Assembly: GCA_048594975.1 (NCBI GenBank)
Contig: JBMDXQ010000125.1
Coordinates: forward strand, 1-64,000
Reading direction: 5' to 3'
Source: JBMDXB01 sp048594975
Lineage (GTDB): Bacteria > Acidobacteriota > Vicinamibacteria > Vicinamibacterales > 2-12-FULL-66-21
DNA length: 64,000 nt
Shown: piece by piece, positions 59,354 through 64,000 of the stretch
Layout: the number at the start of each line of letters is the position of its first letter
Position numbering within the stretch: the stretch's first letter is position 1
Translations under genes and position numbers: made by a program
The notes under the pieces: model-generated
The model's database searches: none
What the model was told of the DNA's origin: nothing
The model's input: the letters and a program-made list of their open reading frames with translations, nothing else

Positions 59354-60640
59354 CTACGAAGCCGTGGCCGGTTCGCTGCTGCCGAACGCGTCCGTGCCGT
59401 CGTCGGCGGGCATGACCGGCAGGACGCCGCGGACGCTGCCCTCGTGGATGTAGGCGGCCTCGCCGTGCTGCGTGACGTCGAGCCCGGCCGTCTCGTGCGT
59501 GTCGTCGGCGCGCAGCGGCACCACGAGGCTGATCAGCTTCAGCAACAGGAAGCTGGCGGCGCCGCTGTAGGCGATAGCCGCGCCGACCGCGATCGCCTGG
59601 ATCACGAGCTGCTGCGGATTGCCGAAGAGCAGACCGTCGGCGACCCCGTTGAGCGCCTTCTGGGCGAAGACGCCGGTGAGCAGCGCCCCGACCGTGCCGC
59701 CGACGCCGTGCGCCCCCACCACGTCGAGCGAGTCGTCCAGGTTGGATCGCGAGCGCCACAGCAGGCCGAAGTAGCTGGGGACGGCGGCGATCGCGCCGAG
59801 CGCGATCGCGCTCATCGGCCCGATGAATCCGGCGGCCGGGGTCACGGCGACGAGGCCGACGACGATCGCGGTGGCGGCGCCGACGGCGGTCGACTTCTGG
59901 TGGCGCGCGGCGTCGAGCAGCGTCCACACCACCAGCGTGCCCGCCGGCGCGAGCATGGTGGTCGTGAAGGCGAGGGCCGCAGTGCCGTTGGCGGCGACCG
60001 CGCTGCCGGCGTTGAAGCCGAACCAGCCGAACCACAGCAGCCCGGCGCCGAGCAGCGTGAACGGCACGTTGTGCGGCTGGGTCGCGGCGATCTTGTAGTC
60101 GCGTCGCGGCCCGACCACCTTGGCGGCGACCAGCGCCGCCACGCCGGCGTTCACGTGCACGACCGTGCCGCCCGCGAAGTCCAGCGCGCCGAGGTCGGCA
60201 AGCCAGCCGCCGCCCCATACCCAGTGCGCGATCGGGCTGTAGACCACGAGCGCCCACAGCGAGATGAACAGCACGTAGGCGGAGAAGCGCATGCGCTCCA
60301 CCACCGCGCCGGAGATCAGCGCCGCGGTGATGATCGCGAACGTGCCCTGGAAGCACATGAACAGGTAATGCGGGATCGTCCCCTGCGGCTCGAGCCCGAC
60401 GCCGCGCAGGAAGACGCGCGAGAAATCGCCGAGCCAGTTGTTGCCCGGGGCAAACGCCAGCGAATAGCCGGCAATCGCCCAGAGCACGCCGACGAAGCCG
60501 AGCGAGATGAAGCTCATCATCATCGTGTTCAGCGTGTTCTTCGAGCGCACCAGCCCGCCGTAGAAGAACGCCAGCGCCGGCGTCATCAGCAGCACCAGCG
60601 CCGTCGCGATCAACATCCATGCGGTGTCAGCTTGATTCAT
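59354..60640 (-). CDS. amtB: Ammonium transporter AmtB
   Basis: A 428-residue channel with eleven membrane segments and no cleavable signal: MNQADTAWMLIATALVLLMTPALAFFYGGLVRSKN is the classical Amt start. The conducting histidines occur in DFAGGTVVHVNAG and in DVVGAHGVGG. The C-terminal tail is cytoplasmic. It should pass NH4+/NH3 under nitrogen limitation. It starts 36 bp after the porin gene and shares its sigma-54 promoter. No glnK gene (PII protein) is adjacent, which is unusual. Confidence 0.95.
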   Translation of the reverse strand: MNQADTAWMLIATALVLLMTPALAFFYGGLVRSKNTLNTMMMSFISLGFVGVLWAIAGYSLAFAPGNNWLGDFSRVFLRGVGLEPQGTIPHYLFMCFQGTFAIITAALISGAVVERMRFSAYVLFISLWALVVYSPIAHWVWGGGWLADLGALDFAGGTVVHVNAGVAALVAAKVVGPRRDYKIAATQPHNVPFTLLGAGLLWFGWFGFNAGSAVAANGTAALAFTTTMLAPAGTLVVWTLLDAARHQKSTAVGAATAIVVGLVAVTPAAGFIGPMSAIALGAIAAVPSYFGLLWRSRSNLDDSLDVVGAHGVGGTVGALLTGVFAQKALNGVADGLLFGNPQQLVIQAIAVGAAIAYSGAASFLLLKLISLVVPLRADDTHETAGLDVTQHGEAAYIHEGSVRGVLPVMPADDGTDAFGSSEPATAS

Positions 60641-60676
60641 CGATGTTCTCCCTCCGCCTGTCGTGCGCGTCGCGCG

Positions 60677-61513
60677 CTAATAAGTGACCGTCACGCCGAA
60701 GATGCCGATCGGCTTGACCGAGTCGTTTCCGTTCAGGAACTTCATGTTCGTCCCGAGCCAGCACACGTCGACGCCGCCGTGGACCTCGAAGGTCACCTTG
60801 CCGGTGGTCAGCGGCACGCCGGCGATGAGGCCGCTCGAGAAGAACCCGAAGGTGTCGTCGCCGTTCGGGCCCTCGTAGTAGTCCTTCAGGCTCAGGCCGA
60901 GCCGCGCCGGGATCGAGAGCGTCAGCGGCCGGCTGCCGTCCACGAGCTTGATTCCCGGCCGGATGGCCAGCTCGAGGTACGTGCCCTGCGCCGTGCCGGC
61001 ATCGGCCTGCCCGTCGAACTCGTAGGCGAGCGTCACCTTCGGCGAGAGGGGGAAACGGCTCGCGCTATCGTCGATGCCGACGAACGCGGCGAGCTCGTGC
61101 ACGGTGCCGAACTTTTCGTTGGGGCTGGTGTAGGACGTGTACAGGAGGCCCGGCTTCAGCCGGCCGGCGGTGAAGGTGACAGACCCGTAGTAGTCGGCTT
61201 CGTAGAAATTGCCGGTCGGCCCCGAGTGCACGCTGTACCAGTGGCCGACGTTCAGGCTGACGCCGCGGCCGACGTCGACGCCGAGGTCGATCGGCGGCTG
61301 GACGATCACGCCCTGGCTCTCCTGGTGGATGCCGCGGAACATGTAAGCGGTCGGGAAATCCACGCCGACCGTCACCGTGTAGCGCTTGGCGATCTCGGCG
61401 GCCGGCGCCTCCGGGGGTGCCGGGACCTGCGGCGCCGCGCCGTTCGTGTCCTGCGCGTATGCCGGGATTGCGATCGCCAGACACACCAGGACCCTCCACA
61501 CCGTGTTGCGCAT
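60677..61513 (-). CDS. TorF-family outer-membrane porin-like protein
   Basis: A 278-residue exported beta-barrel candidate: signal peptide 1-20, a short Pro-rich linker, then alternating strands (YTVTVGVDFPTAYMFRGIHQESQG, YEADYYGSVTFTAGRLKPGLLYTSYTSPNE) typical of the TorF/TIGR02001 putative porins, ending in a C-terminal aromatic (VTVTY) as expected of outer-membrane proteins. In other bacteria such genes also sit next to amtB and are nitrogen-regulated. First gene of the sigma-54 operon; start ATG 61513, with GGAGGAGG just upstream. Confidence 0.9.
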   Translation of the reverse strand: MRNTVWRVLVCLAIAIPAYAQDTNGAAPQVPAPPEAPAAEIAKRYTVTVGVDFPTAYMFRGIHQESQGVIVQPPIDLGVDVGRGVSLNVGHWYSVHSGPTGNFYEADYYGSVTFTAGRLKPGLLYTSYTSPNEKFGTVHELAAFVGIDDSASRFPLSPKVTLAYEFDGQADAGTAQGTYLELAIRPGIKLVDGSRPLTLSIPARLGLSLKDYYEGPNGDDTFGFFSSGLIAGVPLTTGKVTFEVHGGVDVCWLGTNMKFLNGNDSVKPIGIFGVTVTY

Positions 61514-61555
61514 ATGCCTCCTCCACGCCCTGTTGCGCGTTTCGCAGCGGCAATG

Positions 61556-61571
61556 AGCAAGACGACGGCCA
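61556..61571 (-). promoter_or_regulatory. Sigma-54 (-24/-12) promoter of porin-amtB
   Basis: On the minus strand TGGCCGTCGTCTTGCT matches the TGGCACG-N4-TTGCW consensus with exact GG-to-GC spacing. The start of transcription would be about 61544, some 31 bp before the porin ATG. Confidence 0.75.
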
Positions 61572-61692
61572 CGTCGGCGGCCGCCGCGGATCGGCGACGT
61601 CGCGGATTTCCTGGAGAATCACCGGTTCGGCCCGCGCCGCGGCGCGAGGGCAAGTGCCCCCGTTCCACAAACGTGTCGAGGCCTCAGAGTGA

Positions 61693-61710
61693 TCCGACAT
61701 TTTTGTCGGA
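61693..61710. promoter_or_regulatory. Upstream activator site A
   Basis: TCCGACA-TTTT-TGTCGGA, a perfect palindrome with 7-bp arms, about 157 bp upstream of the predicted start. With site B it probably binds the adjacent sigma-54 activator. Confidence 0.65.
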
Positions 61711-61766
61711 ATGGAATCCCCGAAGTCCTGACCGGTCCGACGGACCTGTAGGAGGGTGAGCTCGTA

Positions 61767-61782
61767 CCGACAAATATGTCGG
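61767..61782. promoter_or_regulatory. Upstream activator site B
   Basis: CCGACA-AATA-TGTCGG, with 6-bp arms identical to site A. The centres are 73 bp apart, close to seven helical turns. It abuts the stop codon of the activator gene. Confidence 0.65.
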
Positions 61783-61784
61783 AA

Positions 61785-63323
61785 TCAGGAACGGAAGCGG
61801 CGGCAGTCGATTCGGTACTTGCGCACTTTGTAGCTGATGATGCGCTCGGTCGAGTGCAGGAGCCGGGCGGCCTTGGTGCGGTTGCCGCGGCTGGTCTTCA
61901 GCGCGTCGAGGATCAGGTCCTTCTCGTAGGCGTCCATCGCCTCCTGCAGCGACCGGTCGGTGACCGTGCCGGACGCCTCCGCCGTCTGCAGCGTCGGCGG
62001 CAGGTGGTGGCCGTGGATGACGTTCGCCTCGCAGACGAGCACGGCGCGCTCGATGATGTTCTGCAGCTCGCGCACGTTGCCCGGCCAGTGGTACGCCATC
62101 AGCATGTCGATCGCCGGCGTCGAGATGCGCTTGATCGGCTTGCGGTGCTCGGTCGAGTACTTTTCGAGAAAGTGCTCGGCGAGCAGCAGGACGTCCGGCT
62201 TGCGCAGCCGCAGCGGCGGCACGAAGATCGTGAAGACGTTCAGCCGGTAGTGCAGGTCCTCGCGGAACGCCCCGGCCGCAATCGCCTTCTCGAGATCCTT
62301 GTTGGTCGCGGCAATCAGCCGCACGTCGACCTTGACCGGCTCGACGCCGCCGAGCCGCTCGAACTCGCGCTCCTGGACGGCGCGCAGCAGCTTCACCTGC
62401 GTCGTCAGCGGCAGGTCGCCGACCTCGTCGAGGAAGAGCGTGCCGCCCTCCGCCAGCTCGAAGCGGCCCTTTTTGCGCGCCTGGGCGCCGGTGAAGGCCC
62501 CCTTCTCGTAGCCGAACAGCTCCGACTCGATCAGCGAGTCGGGCAGCGCCGCGCAGCTCACCTTCACGAACGGCTTGTCGGCGCGCGGCGAGTTGTAGTG
62601 GAGCGCGTGCGCGATGAGCTCCTTGCCGGTGCCCGATTCGCCGCGGATCAGCACGGTCGTGTTCGTCCCGGCCACCTGCGTGACCTGCTCGTAGACCTGC
62701 CGCATCGGGCCGCTGTTGCCGATGATGTGCGAGAAGTCGTAGCGCTCGCGCAGCTCCTCGCGCAGGTGGATGTTCTCCTCGAGCAGCCGCTGGCGCTCGG
62801 CGTCCACCAGGCGATCCACCTTGACCGCCTGGGCGATCATCGACGCGACGACGCGCAGGAAGCCGACCAGCGCCTGGTAGTCGCGTTCCGGCCGGAACGG
62901 CACGTCCACGGCCAGCGCCCCTGCCGCCGCGCCCTTGAGCAGGACGGGCACGCAGGCGAACGTCATCTCCCGCCGACCCGAATCGCCCGCCGACCAGTCG
63001 TTGGCCAGCATCGGCTCGCGGCTCGCCTGCGGCACCACCACCGCCCTGCCGCTCTCCAGCACCCGGCGCACGATCGCCTCCCCGGGCACGGCCAGGCGCC
63101 GCGGGCCGAGGCCGTGCGCCGCGTCGAGATGCAGCTCCCGCCGGTCCTCGCCCACCGTGGCGACGGCGCCGCGGACGATGCCCGGCTCGCGTTCCAGGAC
63201 CTCGAAGACGCGGCGGAGCGCCGCGCGCAGGTTGGGCGTCGCGACGAGTGCGTGGTTGATGTCGAGCAGTGCCGAGAGGTGCGGCGTGGCGTCCCCCGTG
63301 TCGACCGCGAGCGGGAGCATCAT
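61785..63323 (-). CDS. Sigma-54-dependent activator with GAF domain (NifA/NtrC type)
   Basis: A 512-residue enhancer-binding protein. GAF domain about 20-170; AAA+ domain about 200-430 with Walker A GESGTGKE (228-235), the sigma-54 contact GAFTGA (275-280) and Walker B GTLFLDE; a C-terminal HTH (about 475-505: NRTKAARLLHSTERIISYKVRKYRI). The cysteine cluster of oxygen-sensing NifA is absent. The start is taken at ATG 63323, which overlaps the gltD stop by 4 bp; a longer frame to 63785 is spurious. It very likely drives porin-amtB and may respond to 2-oxoglutarate or a PII-type signal. Confidence 0.93.
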   Translation of the reverse strand: MMLPLAVDTGDATPHLSALLDINHALVATPNLRAALRRVFEVLEREPGIVRGAVATVGEDRRELHLDAAHGLGPRRLAVPGEAIVRRVLESGRAVVVPQASREPMLANDWSAGDSGRREMTFACVPVLLKGAAAGALAVDVPFRPERDYQALVGFLRVVASMIAQAVKVDRLVDAERQRLLEENIHLREELRERYDFSHIIGNSGPMRQVYEQVTQVAGTNTTVLIRGESGTGKELIAHALHYNSPRADKPFVKVSCAALPDSLIESELFGYEKGAFTGAQARKKGRFELAEGGTLFLDEVGDLPLTTQVKLLRAVQEREFERLGGVEPVKVDVRLIAATNKDLEKAIAAGAFREDLHYRLNVFTIFVPPLRLRKPDVLLLAEHFLEKYSTEHRKPIKRISTPAIDMLMAYHWPGNVRELQNIIERAVLVCEANVIHGHHLPPTLQTAEASGTVTDRSLQEAMDAYEKDLILDALKTSRGNRTKAARLLHSTERIISYKVRKYRIDCRRFRS

Positions 63324-64000
63324 ACAGGCGCCGGCAGGCTGGAGGCACCACCCATCAGATACGCGTCGACGCCGCGCGCCGCGCTGCGGCCGTCGGCGAT
63401 GGCCCACACGATCAGCGACTGGCCACGCTGGGCGTCGCCCGCGGCGAACACGCCGGGCACGCTCGTCATCCAGCTCTCGTCGCGCCAGACGGTGCCGCGC
63501 TCGGTCAGCCGTACACCGAACTCGGCGAGCAGGCCCTCGGGCTCGGGGCCGGCAAACCCCATCGCAAGCAGCACGAGGTCCGCCGGCACCTCGAACTCGC
63601 TGCCCTCCTCCCGCTCGAAGCGGAGGCTGCCGTTCTCGCGCCGCGCCTGCACCTTCACGGCCTCCAGGGCCGTCACCCGGCCCTCGCCGTCGCCGCTGAA
63701 CCGCTCGGTCGACACCGAGAACAGCCGCTCGCCGCCCTCCTCGTGCGACGACGAGATCCGGAAGATGTTCGGCCACTGCGGCCACGGGTTGTCCGCCGCG
63801 CGCTCGTCGGGCGGGCGCGGCAGCAGCTCGAGCTGCCGCACCGCGCGGGCGCCCTGCCGCAGCGCGGTCCCCAGGCAGTCCGACCCGGTGTCGCCGCCAC
63901 CGATGATCACGACCTGCTTGCCCTCGGCCGAAATCGCCTCGCCGACCGGGATCGCCTCGCCCGCGCAGCGATGGTTCTGCTGCGTCAGGTACTCGACGGC
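63320..64000 (-). CDS. gltD: Glutamate synthase small subunit, C-terminal part (runs off window)
   Basis: The last 226 residues of GltD, which supplies electrons from NAD(P)H to glutamate synthase. It opens AVEYLTQQN and shows the nucleotide motif VVIIGGGDTGSDCLGTALRQGARAV, ELLPRPPDERAADNPWPQWPNIFRIS, and the FAD-domain end GVFAAGDAQRGQSLIVWAIADGRSAARGVDAYLMG. The start and N-terminal Fe-S domain lie beyond 64000. Its stop overlaps the ATG of the sigma-54 activator, so nitrogen assimilation and its regulator are in one operon. Confidence 0.93.
   Translation of the reverse strand, partial: AVEYLTQQNHRCAGEAIPVGEAISAEGKQVVIIGGGDTGSDCLGTALRQGARAVRQLELLPRPPDERAADNPWPQWPNIFRISSSHEEGGERLFSVSTERFSGDGEGRVTALEAVKVQARRENGSLRFEREEGSEFEVPADLVLLAMGFAGPEPEGLLAEFGVRLTERGTVWRDESWMTSVPGVFAAGDAQRGQSLIVWAIADGRSAARGVDAYLMGGASSLPAPV

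Noticed and set aside
61732..61744. GGTCCGACGGACC considered as a third activator site
   Set aside because: Its arms and 1-bp centre differ from sites A and B; it is more likely a short hairpin after the activator gene.
61785..63785. A long version of the sigma-54 activator reaching 63785
   Set aside because: The extra 154 residues overlap gltD in another frame and have no similarity to activator N-termini; ATG 63323 gives a standard GAF start and an ATGA overlap.

Overview
The window reads as GC-rich chromosomal DNA from an acidobacterium, most likely of the Vicinamibacteria type. The main reasons are four intact copies and one remnant of the large FtsX/MacB-type permeases known as ADOP (acidobacterial duplicated orphan permeases), one of them paired with a PadR regulator; two VWFA proteins, one of the acidobacterial VWFA-related type; the DUF1552/DUF1592 pair; and many Tat-exported oxidoreductases. 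This is family-level inference; no rRNA or tRNA gene was found to anchor it. Long antisense open frames are abundant because of the GC bias and are not treated as genes.

Layout. 1-5.6 kb: an MFS transporter fragment, a DUF1684 protein, a PadR-ADOP operon and a secreted DUF1579-like protein. 5.6-7.3 kb: a split NHEJ LigD (ligase with a frameshift, then polymerase). 7.4-13.4 kb: S41 peptidase, bacilliredoxin, PL11-type rhamnogalacturonan lyase, Tat-exported hydrolase, VWFA protein. 13.5-17.9 kb: an ADOP whose N-terminal prefix is cut off by one in-frame stop, a 5'-3' exonuclease, a J-domain protein. 18-20.6 kb: an ECF sigma - membrane protein - polymer-forming membrane protein operon. 20.7-27.3 kb: an FMN hydroxy-acid oxidase, a two-component operon with a threonine-dehydratase-like gene between regulator and kinase, and divergently a 40-residue membrane peptide plus an ADOP. 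27.4-31.8 kb: DinB, coiled-coil/GAF and TPR proteins. 31.9-45.2 kb: a redox and sugar-handling block (GMC oxidoreductase plus gluconate-dehydrogenase-type Tat subunit, PHP protein, sarcosine-oxidase-like enzyme, two Gfo/Idh/MocA proteins, DUF1080, sugar isomerase, CutC, another ADOP, and EF-P with a YeiP/EfpL-like loop). 45.2-53.9 kb: an aldo/keto reductase-HAD fusion with an apparent internal deletion, DUF1552/DUF1592, MATE exporter, phytanoyl-CoA dioxygenase family enzyme, Crp/Fnr regulator. 54-59.2 kb: ADOP remnant, VWFA protein, ECF sigma/anti-sigma pair, MA-type metallopeptidase, DUF3014 protein. 59.3-64 kb: a nitrogen locus reading gltD - sigma-54 activator - porin - amtB.

How the genes work together. 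The clearest circuit is the nitrogen locus: gltD and the activator gene overlap by 4 bp, two palindromes lie just after the activator gene, and a well-spaced -24/-12 element sits 43 bp before the porin-amtB operon. The second is the divergent promoter at 24.7 kb, which holds four 6-bp boxes at 11-bp spacing between the response regulator and the membrane-peptide/ADOP operon. The sugar block resembles scattered parts of oxidative (3-keto) glycoside breakdown. A third theme is dispersed palindromic repeats (core GCAGCCCTGAAGGGCTGC) and degenerate GATC/GATTC-rich repeats that sit on gene 3' ends and supply stop codons or terminal residues.
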